A DNA stretch of 64,000 bases, from assembly GCF_020536995.1 (NCBI RefSeq), contig NC_068359.1, positions 70,713,610 to 70,777,609 on the forward strand. The letters are read 5' to 3'. The DNA is from Dreissena polymorpha (taxonomy: Eukaryota > Mollusca > Bivalvia > Myida > Dreissenidae). The notes under the pieces are model-generated. The model was given only the letters and a program-made list of their open reading frames with translations, was not told the origin of the DNA and ran no database searches. Positions within the stretch are counted from its first letter, which is position 1, and every line of letters begins with the position of its first letter. Made by a program: the position numbers and the translations under genes. Positions 49,082-61,060 of this stretch are shown here, in pieces.

Positions 49082-50583
49082 GTTAAATATAAGTTGTCTT
49101 GACATTATTTGTCTGACGATAGTAAAGGGGGGGGGTGAGTTTACCTGTTAGTCCTTTTATAGCTCGCGAGTAAACCGTTTTTTATCTGCATTTCATTGAA
49201 ACACATTGCAACAAAATACTTGTATTCGACTGAAAAAAATATACTTCGATGAACATATTTGGAAAAGGGTTAACATGTTTATTAGTTTGGTGTTGAGTCG
49301 TTTATCATATGATATATCTTGTTATTCAAACTAGATGTACTACTTCCAAAACATTATTTACATAAATTTCCGCACGCTTCTTTGTCATAAAAGTTGTGAA
49401 AGGTGTGATTTATGTTCCTATAATTTGAAAAATTATAAATCGGCGAATATCTCAATAAGAGTTAGTCTTTCGAACTACATCATGAACTTTATATGATGTA
49501 GATAACATCTAAGGCTTTATTTCACATTATGTGGGAGTGCTTCAATATGGTCAACTGTCGAAGCATCTGAGATTTCATTAAACGACCTAAAAGGTGTGAT
49601 TTATGTTCCTATAATTTGAAAAATTATAAATCGGCGAATATATCAATAAGAGTTAGTCTTTCGAACTGCATCATGAACTTTATATGGAGTAGATAGCATC
49701 ATAGGCTTCATTTCAAATTGTGTGGGAGTGCTTCAATATAATCAACTGTCGAAGAATCTGAGATTTCATTAAACGATCTTGCTCACAGATAGTTGGTATG
49801 ACAATTTTCCAACTGGTTGTCCCACATTCACAAAATTAAAGAATAACAATAAATCAGGCAGCAAACAACCACTAACGACGTGGACTTACATGCAAAAAAA
49901 TATCCACTTGTTTGTAAGTAATCATTTATTGCGTTTGTGAAAATTTCAAAATGTTTGCGCACTTTATTTGTTATATTCTTTGAAAACATATAACGTGACA
50001 GTCCGGACAGATTAAATACAGTTGAAGAACAAAACGCCGTATTTGAACTAATATTTTCTTCTTCAAATTTCACGATGACTAACTTGCTATTATCTTTGCT
50101 TTTACTTGGCTACATTGTCCAGGGAATTTCTTTACATCATTGAGATTTTAAAAAATAAATCTTTAAATACATCAACAATATGAAGAATGTTACCTTAGGT
50201 CTCAATCAAATTGAAAGTCTCCGATTAAACTTTGTTCTTTAACACATGCTTTTTTTGAATTCATTTGACATGAAATTTTTCCTATTCCAAAGAAGTAGTC
50301 TGACATAACATTTTACGATTACCGATAACCATCTTGGATAAAAAGTGCGACAGTGAAACCCATCAATCATCATTCGGACAGGCATTCACAGATTTTCGCA
50401 ATTGCTTTATTGTCTATGTCATACTGCAAAGGGTGAAACATAACAATAATTGTAAAATCTCTTGTTGTGTGAAAATATATGCAAATCTATTAATATGCTC
50501 TGTATGCCACTTCTTGTGATAAATTATTATAGAAGAAAACTGTGTTCAAATAATGTTGTTTTGATTTTTATTATCGGTTCCAG
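49082..50583 (+). other. Gene E intron 5
   Basis: Donor GTTAAA, acceptor GTTCCAG. It contains the 191-bp tandem duplication listed separately and a poly-G run near 49127-49135. The open frame at 49828-50073 (minus) has no recognisable family. Confidence 0.6.
49401..49782. repeat. 191-bp tandem duplication (two units)
   Basis: Units start at 49401 and 49592, both with AGGTGTGATTTATGTTCCTA, and stay alike through CTGTCGAA-CATCTGAGATTT with few differences. A recent local duplication in gene E intron 5. Confidence 0.92.
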
Positions 50584-50855
50584 GAATTCCACAAGTAGTA
50601 CTTTTAACAAAAGTCGATCTGGCCTGTAAGGAAGTGGCCAGTAACATCACCAACGTGTTCAAGAGCAAGGAAATTGAGGCAGCTGTGGACAAGGCATCAA
50701 ACCCTCTCGGCTTGCCTAGAAACCATGCACTTCCGGTGAAGAACTACGAGACTGAGATGGAGCTTGATGACAACATCAGCATCCTGGCCTTGATGGCACT
50801 GCGTCAGGTGCTGCACTTTGCAGAGGATTACATCCAGGTCTTCAGAACAAACTGA

Positions 50856-52382
50856 AAGTGTGTGGTGTTTCTAGCGAGAAGCTGGACAAACGAGAATCAT
50901 TAGTAAAGGCAGTGACCAAGAATAATAGGAGACACCGCATTGCTTTTCTCCAATGATTTCTAATTGAAAATCAATGTGTATATCTCGTTACTTAAACTAG
51001 ATAATCGGATTATTCATTTATGGCTTAAAAAGCTAAACGGAAATTATATATTCGTTACGAATTGGTTATTTGATGCATGGTTAATGGTTAATTATTATAT
51101 TAACATATGTTATATGTCTAATATCAATATGTATATTAACAAAGGAACTATTTATGCTGTGTGCTTTAATTTTTTACATTGTTTTACATTTGTTATATAT
51201 GTTACGCAGTAATTGTGTATATATTACATAATATCTATTTCATTTGTTGGATTGTCCCAACAGTATACTTAACCGAAAGTTACAATTGCATGCATTCTTT
51301 TTTCACTTTCAAACTAAGTAAAGTTCTTTAGTCATGACGCATACTTTTATTTATATTTTTATATCATGAAATCTCAAACATCTACATAATATTGGTTGTA
51401 CCTATTTAATATCAACATACTTAATGTTTTCCGCCTTACTACTATACTACAGACAAGTTTTCAAACGATTTTGTTATATAGTTAAATCGTAAAACATATA
51501 ATTATGTAGCAAAATATTAGCCATAACGATGGTCCCCATTCAAAATGCCGAACCAACATGTTTTACATTTCGTGATTTTTGCACTATGTAGGGCGGGAAA
51601 TCAGTGCGCACATGCCCAGAAAACGGCGAACCGCCTAACCAATCAGAACACGCCAAACCGGCCGTATGATAAAATGCCGAATTATGATTGTGGAAATAAA
51701 AATATGCAAATATGCGAAGCTGAACACTCAAAAATGCGAAGCTGAATATTATTGTAAGAATGTGAAGCCGAATATTTTTTTAATTCGGCATTTTGCATAT
51801 AGTTATGAAAATGAAAAAATAGCCCTCCTGGATTGTTGTGTTTTTGTAAGTTCGGCATTTTAAATGGGGACCATCAATAAGCTTCATAAAACGTGTATAC
51901 TGTTACAGCCTTTTTACATCTGTATAGTAAAGGTAGAAACATTCTTTACGTAACTGATCTAAATTCGTTGTAGATTATTGAATTATATTTTATGGCTAAC
52001 TAAATATGTATTGCATATGCATCTTTTTAATCTCTAAAGTTATTGTGTTATTTTTCATATGTACTGCTGTCTAATAAAATGTATTGAAAAACAGTAAACT
52101 TTTACAAATAATACGGTATTTCAAGTGTGTGCACTTAATTTAAACACAATAAAGCAATACAAGAGTTCGCACGTATTTATAAAAATAGTGTTTAACAACT
52201 ATCTTATTATAAATAGTCAAGACTGAAAGCTTGGTGTAGATGTATGAAATGTAAGGCGCCGAATATGGTACTCGTTTTAAGTATCAACAACAAATAGAGT
52301 GTAAGGAAAATAAATTGATGGATTAATAAAGCATAATAATTAATACAAGTATAATTATATCAGTAACTATTACTTCACATTA
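50856..52382 (+). repeat. Gene E 3' UTR/flank, recurring 3' block
   Basis: Homologous to 35228-35930 and to 10200-10800. It is interrupted at 51528-51875 by a terminal-inverted-repeat element. No gene is seen; the open frame at 50964-51212 runs through the 3' UTR and is not supported. Confidence 0.7.
51528..51875. mobile_element. MITE with 25-bp terminal inverted repeats
   Basis: Left end GATGGTCCCCATTCAAAATG followed by CCGAAC. The right end is the inverse, GTTCGGCATTTTAAATGGGG then ACCATC, so ~25-bp arms with one mismatch. It is 348 bp long. Inside, the ATGCGAAGCTGAA/AATTCGGCAT phrase recurs several times near 51700-51800. No transposase. Target duplication is unclear. Overlapping open frames at 51540-51863 are by-products. 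Confidence 0.85.
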
Positions 52383-53109
52383 AAGGGCCAGATGCCATAT
52401 GCGGCCAGAGTCCAGTATACTTCACAACGAAAGGCATTTTCACACGTGTTTAGCGATAACGAGGCAGTTTGAAAATGTGAAAATTCGGAGATATTACGTC
52501 ATAGCTTCTATTGCGTTCTATTGTATGGGTAAATTAACTGATTGCGGCAGCCTCTTTTTTAATATAAATGCGATTCATTGTAAAAAAACAAATACTAGGG
52601 TGTAAGAAAACTTACGCTCGCGTTTCGACAAAAAAGTTGCGTCAACGTCATTATGATGAAATCATCTTTAATTTTAATAGTCGGAAAGTAAACCACAAAT
52701 CGTGAAGGATAATTTATAATATTTATTAACATTTATTTATTTGAATAAGTAACTTCTATGGTTGGTTAAGATTATGTAATGAAATCGTTTTTGATTGCAT
52801 GTTAATCCAAGGGTCATTTTTGTTTATGTGAAGGTATACAGCCTTTGAAAATAATATTCTCTTATGACTATATTGTATAAATTCATCATCAACAATATTA
52901 CAGCTGCACGTGCTTTAATATCTTACTTGTATGATTTCCAAATTCGTTACACTATGGCATTGAGATAATTACGGGAAAATCTTCAAAATAAAATATATCA
53001 TCTTTCTAAGTCGTTTGTTTGAAATAGTAAATATTTTATGAGCATCTGCTTCGAAAGTGATTTTGTCTTAATCTTTTTCAATTAATTTTTTATCCTCATT
53101 TATCAAAAA
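52383..53109 (+). repeat. Recurring 3' flank block, third copy
   Basis: Homologous to 39990-41340 and, for the first ~240 bp, to 10800-10868 plus 11372-11620. At 52448-52455 it shows the uninterrupted target of the TTAA element. No gene is seen. Confidence 0.72.
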
Positions 53110-54010
53110 TGATGTGGTTTTCATAATCGTTCTCAGTTATGTTGTTATACTTATTTATTGTCAGAGTTGCCGTTAACATAATGTTTCTTAGTACTGTTGT
53201 CATCACCTTTGTCTGTAAAGTTGTTACCATCATATTTCTTAGTGATGTTGTTATAATCATTTTTTCTCAGTTTAGTTGTTATCATCGACTGTCTCAGTGA
53301 TGTTGTTATTATCATATGTCGCAGTGATGTTGTTATCATCATCTTTCTTAGTGATGTTGTTATTATCATCTCTCTCAGTGATGTTGTTATTATCATCTGT
53401 TGCAGTGATGTTGTTCTCATCATTTTTGTCAATGGTGTTGTTATCATCATCTTAATCAGTGATGTTGTTATCATCATCATCTTGTTCATGGTTGTTGTTA
53501 TCATCATTTTTCTTAGTGATGTTGTTCTCATCATTGTTATCAGTGATTTGGCTATTCTCATCTTTCTAAGTGATATTGGTATCATCATATTTCTCAGCGA
53601 TTTTATAATTATCATCTTTCTAATTCATGCTGTTATCATCATATTTCTTAGTGATAGTGTTTTCATCATCTGTCAGAGTGATATTGTAATCAGCGCCGTA
53701 TAAGTGATATTGTTATCGTCATCTTTCTCAGTGATTTTGTTATCATCATCTTTCTCAGTGATGCTGTTTTCATCATTCTTCTTAGTGACTTGTTATCATC
53801 TTGCTTAGTGATTTTGTGATCCTATTCTTTCTCAGTGATGTTGTTATTAGCAGCTTTCAGATTGATGTTGTTATAATCATCTTTCTTAGTGATGTTGTTT
53901 TCATCATATGTCGTAATGATGTTGTAATCAGCGCCTGATCAGTGATGTTGTTTTCATTATCTTGTTCAGTGGTGTTGTTATTTTCATCTAGCTCAGTGAT
54001 GTTGATTTTT
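53110..54010. repeat. 27-bp minisatellite, expanded array (~33 units)
   Basis: Tandem variants of a 27-bp unit, AGTGATGTTGTTATCATCAT followed by CTTTCTT. Because 27 is divisible by three, long open frames arise: on the minus strand at 53151-53615 a 9-residue phrase (MIITTSLRK-like) repeats. This is not evidence of a gene. The same position in the D/E interval (41340-41635) has only about ten units. Confidence 0.92.
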
Positions 54011-55542
54011 TTTTGTTATTGTTACTGTTCGCATCATCAACTTAAGTCTTGTTCTGTCATCTTCCTTTTGTTATATTGAAATTGGTGTGCTAACAAAGTC
54101 GTTACATTGAATACGTTCATAATATGATTGCAAACCTTTGTAGATTGTGGGTTGAGTAGTAACTTCCTCTTTTAATTATTGTTTTTATTTACAATCGAGT
54201 GATATCAAAGTCTTCCGAGAGTCAGTAACGACGCACTTTATGTCAAGTATAGCAGTTGTTACTTTTCAAGTGCTGAATGTTGACAGTCCATGTAGCTTGC
54301 ATATGTTATTCAGATTCTGACTTTTACCATGCTTGAATATGTAAAAAAAAACTTTTACAATAAAATAAGTACTTAGTATCAACCAAGCTGTGCATAAAGT
54401 GCCCTTGGTGATCTTTTAAGATACCGTGTAATTCGTTGTCCGTATGTTTGAGCGTGGGTCCGTTAACCTTTTCTTCTTACTGCTTCTTCCCCTGAGCCGT
54501 TTGGAAGAATTTGTTTAACTTAATCGGAATGATAATTGGGTGCCAGTCTTTCAACGTTTGATTAAATCACTTCGGTCTATTGCATATGTAGGTCAACACA
54601 ATTTTAAATTTTGCAATGCAAATTCCGATTCATAATACATATTTTACTTATTTTTGGGAGGTCTTCTTTTCTACAACTTATTATTATGCGTTATGAGGCT
54701 CGAAAGTAAATTTTGTAGGAGTACTGGGACACACACAGCTTGCGAGTGGTCGATTGATATCAGTTTAACAGGAGAAAAGGGAAGTTGAAGGTACTGTTTG
54801 ATTAGTGGATGAATACAAGATACGATTGGTCAGTGTGATTGCTATGTGTTTGCGGCTTATCATAAGTAATTAAGGGCCTCCCGATGATAAAGATTTAATT
54901 CGGGACCAGAGAAAGAAAGAGGGGAAATGTTAATGGAAAGGTTGCGGTGTTGTTGTTTTTTATTTAGGATATAGAATTTGATGAACGAACGTGCTATACT
55001 TAGAATTCAGATGGGTCATTAATGGCGCGAGTTGTGTTCAACAATTTTATACTCGGTCAAGTACGTATTTTTCCTCCCGTCCACATAAAATGAAATTTAG
55101 GGCACTCGTTTTTTTATTATACAACGATTGCTGTTTCCTATCACTCTTCATCCTGCTATGTGTACAAACAATTCATATGAAATATACAGCACTGTTTACG
55201 TCTAAATGGTTTTCTGGTTTAAATAGTATTATCAAAGGTGCCAACAGCACACAGTATGAAAAGGATGAACACTTTATTTTGCTCTTAATTTATTTATTGT
55301 GAAACATTTTAATTAGGGCGTGATTTATTAACCAGAAACTTTTTAAGCATTTGATTCTTTTCCTAATACATCGTATTGATATTTTTTTGAACAATTATGT
55401 TTTTATTTTTATGTAATGTAGATGTAATCTTGTTACCCATCTTCAAGCTTTTTTTCACGTTGAGTTCGAATCTTAGCTAAATGGACAATATTTATATTTA
55501 CATACGTCTTAAAAATAACTGTGCAGAATTATCATTCTTCTT
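54011..55542 (+). other. Intergenic
   Basis: To ~54360 it is homologous to 41635-41950. Beyond that, no recognised gene or repeat; the open frame at 54991-55302 has no recognisable family. Confidence 0.45.
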
Positions 55543-55776
55543 TAATGCATTAAAGATAACAGTGTCCAGAATGAAGAAACGTTTGTGCTGTTTCATGTGT
55601 TTGATTGTGACTAGCAAATTGATACCTTTAGTGTGACATTTTTTAGACTTAAATAAAGTACAATCGCTCAGCTACAGGAGTGACCATTGTTTACTTTTCA
55701 AGTCCATAACTAGCTCTTTCATACTCTTTCATTACAAACGTTTCTACGTTCTTGACACTGTTATCTTTAATGCATT
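55543..55776. repeat. Inverted repeat, ~45-bp arms
   Basis: The left arm (AATGCATTAAAGATAACAGT.. to GAAACGTTTGT) is repeated inverted at 55730-55776, with a ~140-bp loop. It lies directly before the orphan exon 6 piece. Confidence 0.75.
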
Positions 55777-55895
55777 TAACTTCGATCAAACAAGTAATTA
55801 ACCAAGTTACGAGAAAGTCATGAAATACTAATAATATATTATTAACATAATTTACATGATTTGTTTGAACTCCGATATTAACTAGCAATACACTT

Positions 55896-56063
55896 GAGGG
55901 CGTTGTTAACAAGATATCTGGCCTTCTAGGATTGCATAGAAACAACATTCTTAAGGTGAAGAACTACGAGAAGGAGATGGAGCTTGATGATAACATCAGC
56001 ATTCTGGCGTTGCTGTCACTGCGTCAGCTGCTGTTCTATGCAGAGGATTATCTTCAGATTTAG
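55896..56063 (+). pseudogene. Orphan IFI44-like exon 6 fragment
   Basis: An open run EGVVNKISGLLGLHRNNILK.. KNYEKEMELDDNISILALLS.. then LFYAEDYLQI and stop. It corresponds to the last ~55 codons of exon 6. The first part of the exon with TKVD, and all other exons, are absent. It is closest in wording to gene C (NNI, LLYFAEDY). A relic of another family member. Confidence 0.9.
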
Positions 56064-57685
56064 ATGAACGCGCGTTATGTCGCCTCCGAGAAGCCAGAAA
56101 ATCCAGATTCTTGAGAAAAAAAGCCATGGCATAGAGTGATCGAGTGGCAAGCTTTGCTTTCCTGGATTGCTTTTTAGTTCCATTTGTTTTCATCTGGTGC
56201 AAATGTATAACAGAAGCATTGATTTTAAACTTACGAAATTATATAAAATTTCCATTTGAACTGATGCTGATTTCAACTTAGTGAATTAATATGCTTGCAA
56301 CACTATGTAAATATGGTATTTAAACACAATTTAAACACAATTTTGATTGATGTGTAAGCACAGTAACAGACTCTTTAAAACAAAATCGTGTGTTTTGAAG
56401 TTATTGTTAAAACATGTTAAAACGTCACGACTGTTAGCTAATGGTACATGAATTAAGCGTATAGCTTTAGTCTTCGCATTTTATTAATGATTCGTGATGA
56501 ATATATTTGTGCTTAATATTATGAAATGATAATAATGAGTAGGATATTAACTGAATAACTGTATATTATTGAAGATAAGCGTGTATGAGCTACGGTATGG
56601 GTTGTATTTTATCATATTTTGTATTGCTCTTGCTCCGTTGGAATAAGAAAAGTTAATTGCCATTCACGTGAATGCTCAAATACGCACTAAATATAAACAT
56701 AGTAAAAGCATATACATGCACTTTAAACAAATTACTATCAAAAACCAATACCAGGACATTCAATGTATATCCCATGTACTGGGCGTGCAAGGCGATACCT
56801 TATTAGCACGATATTTTCTTCACAAAATACTTCAGACATGGCGAAAGCGCCATACTTTCTATAGTTGCGCATCTAGGAAAACAAAATGAGCATGGGACCA
56901 AAACCAAAACAATAAGATGGCCACCAAATCCACACATGAACATGCATAAGCGTTTTACAAGAACATTCAAGTACCAGCTCAGTACTCATTGTAATGTACT
57001 TCGATGTGTGTAGTATATTGGTTCAATAGATTCAAAAATACCGTAGGATGTGTGCGTCGAATAGAGTTTATGCCCTCAATACTTTGTTATTACACGATTT
57101 TAACGTTTAGTATAATTTCTTGTCAGGATCTATATATGTGGATCGGTCAACCAACTTAATCAAAATAAATTAATGACCCACGCATATATAACATTGACTC
57201 TAATTTATATTATAGTTATTATATATGAATCGAACCAAATGCCAGTGCCCTTATCCCATCAATAAAAAAGCAAAATACAAATACAATAAGGTCCAGATGA
57301 TATTTTTTTTTAATTTTAATGTGAACTTAAAGTGTTAACGGTGAAATGATATTCAAATTATTATTGTAATCCCGAATAACAATGTGTTCAAATTATTGTA
57401 AATCAATTTATTTGAAATATCCTAACTAATAAGATAGACACATCAGCGGTCTAATCAGGCGAAACCAGGCAAAAGCTGGACGGAGGCACAAACGTATGTT
57501 TAAACCGTGTTTAATTTGAAATAAACATGACATATAAGACCAATCAAGTTAACTTATCAATGCGCAATTACCCAATACATTTGGTTTTAGCTTTTAAGAT
57601 CCCATGCTTTTTATCACCATTGTATAACGGTACTTTTTTGACAAAACAAATCTTAATTACAATGTGCGAATATAAGCCATAGGTC
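56064..57685 (+). other. Intergenic
   Basis: Distant resemblance of 56230-56310 to the gene C 3' flank (GCAACACTATG). No gene is seen. Confidence 0.4.
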
Positions 57686-58165
57686 TTAAAGGGGCCTTTT
57701 CACGTTTTGGCAAAGTGAAAAACATAAAAAAATCGCAAATTGTCGTTTTAGTTATCATATGTGTGAGGAAACAGTAATACTGAACATTTACCGTGCTCTA
57801 AAATAGCCGCTTTATGCATCTTTTGACGATGTAAAAACCTGAAAATTATAAAGCGTTGCAACGCGAAACGATTAAATTATTTGGAAAGTTCTGTTGTTGT
57901 CGTTATATTTTGTGAAACTACGAGGATTGCTTATATAGAGTATAATGTGCACGCATGTCCGAGTGGTCAAAACGGTAGACTTTTTACTCCAGGACTCCAG
58001 GGGTCAGTGGTTCGAGCCCTATTGAGGGTTACTTTTTTTTCTTTTTTTCATTTTATTCTTGATTTTTTACTGGATCTTTGTAGATCCATTGTTAACATTT
58101 ATCAATATAAAGCATTTAATGACACACTTTAATACATGCCAAAATTTGAGAAAAGGCCCCTTTAA
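57686..58165 (+). mobile_element. TTAA-flanked inverted-repeat element with tRNA-like core, copy 3
   Basis: TTAAAGGGGCCTTTTCACGT at the left and AAAAGGCCCCTTTAA at the right, with intact TTAA on both sides (57686-57689, 58162-58165). The tRNA-like core (~57951-58030) reads GTCCGAGTGGTCAAAACGGT, then GGGTCAGTGGTTCGAGCCC. It is the cleanest copy at its ends. No open frame of note. Confidence 0.88.
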
Positions 58166-59649
58166 ATGGAGCGTATGTTATATTCGCCATTATTGGGATA
58201 TTTATCATTTATGTACCGAATGTATTGTGTGAGTTCTTTGTTCCGGTATATGCCTAGTGTTTGATCGATCGTGTTTCGTGCAGTATATAATGTGGCCGTG
58301 ATTATAAATGCATGTTTTGTTTACATTTAAATCGTAGACGGAACTTCCAGATTTTCTCAGGAGATTCTAAAATCTGGAAAAGTGGTCCATGAACATTTGC
58401 ATATTGCTGGGCGATCACCGTAATAATTAATTCGCATAGTCTCGGATGTCAATTGGTAGTTGCTGATCTTGGATAAAGGTTTGTCGCTCCCGTTGATGGG
58501 AGATTCACCTTGACCAGCCAGGTTCAAGCAGGACACAACGTGGTTCTCTATGGATCAAAACCGCTTGAAAGCGAGACTTCAGTTGAACCAGCAGAAGATA
58601 AACCTTAGTAAAGCTCATGGTTATTGATGTTTGCAAGGAAGCAATTGCAAAACATGTTTGAACCATTATATAAAGCATATTTATACGAAACACACACGCA
58701 ATCAAATACGGTACCGATCAAAAACCATCTTGCAAGTAGGCCTCAAGGTGTCATATAAACTAAAATGTAAGCTAAACATCGTGGTTCACAACTGTTTTAA
58801 AATATATGTATTAGCTTTGCGCCGCCTTTACATGATGTTTCCTGGATAATCCTTGCTCATAAACATTGAAACCATATACCATATTGGTTCTGTATAAGGT
58901 CGCGTTATTTCGTAACTAATTATTGTTGTTTCGGCAAGACATGTGCGGTGTCCCAGGTGGTTTGTAAAGATACCGTTTGTTAAGATCCATTTGTTATTGT
59001 TGGTTAAGCGCAGTGACTTTACAAACCTGCGTAGTATCAATATGGGCCAATGTTCGATACCTTTTTCAGAACATAGAGGACATTAAACCAGTGACCCAAC
59101 ACGGATTAGATATCGGGATTTGACCGGGATCACAAAAACAGTGTTTACGTTGTTGTGACTCTAGCTTGAGCATAGCAGTAAGTATTTCAAGCAAGTATGA
59201 GACATGCATCGCAATAGACATAAAGCAAAAATGCGTGTTGGTATTTATACAGGCCTAGTTTAAGGGTATGTGTTGATCTCTAAATCGTGAATTACGTTCG
59301 TTTATTTATCCACCATAAATATCTTGTCTCTAGCAACCAATTTTGTCAAGAAATGATTCGGGTGAATCGTGAACATCGCAGTTAAGTATTGCAACCTGGT
59401 GACCGACTCACTGTTACCTCAGGGATATGACAATATACACTCGTACAATTCCATAAAGAGGCGGTTTGATATAAAAGGACCAGTCTTTACACTATGGATG
59501 TAATAAATATGCAATGCTCAGTATAAAGTATTTTTTTTAAATATTCATTTACTCTTAATAATCTAATAAATAGAAAAAGTTAATGGTAAATTTAAAAATA
59601 GCATATGTGACATTACATAAACTAAGAAAACAATTCTGGGACAATAGTC
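58166..59649 (+). other. Decayed IFI44-like intron sequence upstream of F
   Basis: 58590-59040 is a diverged match to gene C intron 3 (24190-24640), in the same orientation. No exon is intact here. The first 400 bp are unassigned. Confidence 0.5.
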
Positions 59650-59724
59650 CATTTGCGGTTCAGCGATCGCATTTGAGAGCAGCTTCTTGCTGGTTGGTAA
59701 CATTTATTTATACTTTTACAAGGT
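59650..59724 (+). pseudogene. IFI44-like exon 4 relic
   Basis: GAGAGCAGCTTCTTGCTGGTTGGTAACAT followed by TTTTACAAGGTATT matches the end of exon 4 of gene C (CNYLLDGNISDFYE, then the donor). The DTRG part is lost. Together with the intron match at 58590-59040 it marks a heavily decayed C-like gene. Confidence 0.6.
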
Positions 59725-60955
59725 ATTTTCTAAAATTTATGCAAACATTTAAGTTTGTTTAATTAAACTGGTATAGATCAAATATGAAAACTATCGGTAC
59801 TCTTAAAATTAAATGTCATTCCTGTCAAAGGCACTGATTAACTGTCTCCTACATGTACATACGCACATGAGAACTCAGGTGGCTACATCATGCATAAGGT
59901 ACACATACATAAATACGTGGCAGGGTACTGTAAACTGAAAATAAATTTACAACGCGTTAAGTACATTAATATCAAAATTTTACAATAACAAACAATTGAT
60001 GGTCATTCATCAAACAAATTATATAAATAATGTTATAATATACCACTAGTATTTTATGATTTTCTTGTTGTATTTTAACAGGGTTAATTATTTGTTTGAT
60101 TCATTGTGTGAACTTCTTAACAGTTGTTCGTTTATTAAAAGGAAGTCAGTTTACAAACTCACACTTGTCCTGGGTTTAGGTAGTTTACCAGTACCAAGTG
60201 TACACACATTTGTCAGCATCTGACAACTTCCTTTAGACATATGGGGGAGAGAAAAAAATGCCCGTATAACGGAATGCACGACAAATCCGCACACAGGTTA
60301 TTTTGCTTGGCCATGAATCGAACACGTGATCCTTAAAGGTTTAGTCAAGCGCTCAACCATTTGAGTTTTTCGGTCCGGAAATTTGATTTAAAAATGGTTA
60401 AACAATAAAACTTTAATAAACTGTTATATAACCGGTAATGTTTCAAATGCAATACAAAATTTAATGTGAGAATAATAAGTCGTTTTATTCATATTTAGCA
60501 TATAGGGGCATATAAACAATATATCTCCACTATTTATACATCTGTTAAACCATTAATATTCCCCCTCAGTATTACATATATTTAACCTTTTACAAAGATA
60601 TATTGATAGATTCGATAAGAATTATATATAATATGTGAACATACATTTTTTTCAGAACAAGCCTTTTGTTGTTTTGCACTAATCACGCGCATAAATACAC
60701 ACAACCGACAATGTGTATAGCGGTTCTTTTCAACTTCCATTTATTCACACTACCCTCGGAAAAACATCAACGGGACAAAACATTATAAACATGAAAACAA
60801 TAATTTAGACAAAGCCACTTTTCAATAAATACGTATAAATAAGTATCAAATAATAACTTTCGTATTAACCTTAGATATGCACTTTTAGATGCCAATTTGC
60901 TTGTCCAAATTTGTTAAACACCTAACAAACGACACTTGAAGTTGGAAATTTGATA
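59725..60955 (+). other. Intergenic, with a weak intron 4 match
   Basis: 59730-59960 resembles gene C intron 4 (CATTTAAGTTTGTTTAA; GTACACATACAT; GGCAGGGTACTGTAA). The rest is unassigned, apart from the SINE-like head. Confidence 0.4.
60296..60372 (-). mobile_element. tRNA-derived SINE-like head (antisense)
   Basis: The minus strand reads AAATGGTTGAGCGCTTGACT, then AAACCTTTAAGGATCACG and TGTTCGATTCATGGCCA, close to a tRNA with box A, an anticodon-arm-like part and box B. The body is not recognised. Confidence 0.5.
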
Positions 60956-61060
60956 CGCAGCAACATGATATAAACAGAGCTATCGTTGCGCAGCCGGATG
61001 TTATTAAATGCGCATTTATGCTAAAACGAAAGTGGAAGTCCTCGTTAAAAAATCAGATAA
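60956..61060 (+). promoter_or_regulatory. Putative promoter and non-coding first exon, block P4 (gene F)
   Basis: A diverged member of the P1-P3 set with the motif CTAAAACGAAAGTGGAAG at 61021-61038, the best IRF-site match of the four. The expected donor reads AATCAG|ATAAAC (61056/61057), with AT in place of GT. Following sequence (TTCAACATTTTCAGAAAATG) matches that after P3. About 1.2 kb before the gene F ATG. Confidence 0.4.

Larger units (their letters stand above)
46515..50855 (+). pseudogene. IFI44-like TLDc-GTPase, gene E (six exons, damaged)
   Basis: Exons are 46515-47057, 47400-47461, 47689-47886, 48198-48343, 48910-49081 and 50584-50855. Exon 2 (DGQRIKILPQPWRKTHEWNNK) ends AAG|ATAAAC, so the GT donor is lost. 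Exon 3 has GPIGTGKSIFYNTINSVFKG; the usual second Ser after GKS is Ile. Exon 4 has two extra bases near 48243, breaking the frame before the D-T-R-G switch. Exon 5 (172 bp) and exon 6 are open: LTKVDLACKEVASNITNVF, GLPRNHALPVKNYETEMELD, then a C-terminus ~20 residues shorter than in A. With the exon 1 lesions there are at least four faults. It has kept all six exons in order, so it is recently dead, or some faults are assembly errors. Confidence 0.85.

Noticed and set aside
53151-53615. 154-residue minus-strand open frame with Met/Ile/Thr-rich repeats
   Set aside because: It is the translation of the 27-bp minisatellite. The period is a multiple of three, so stops are avoided without any selection.
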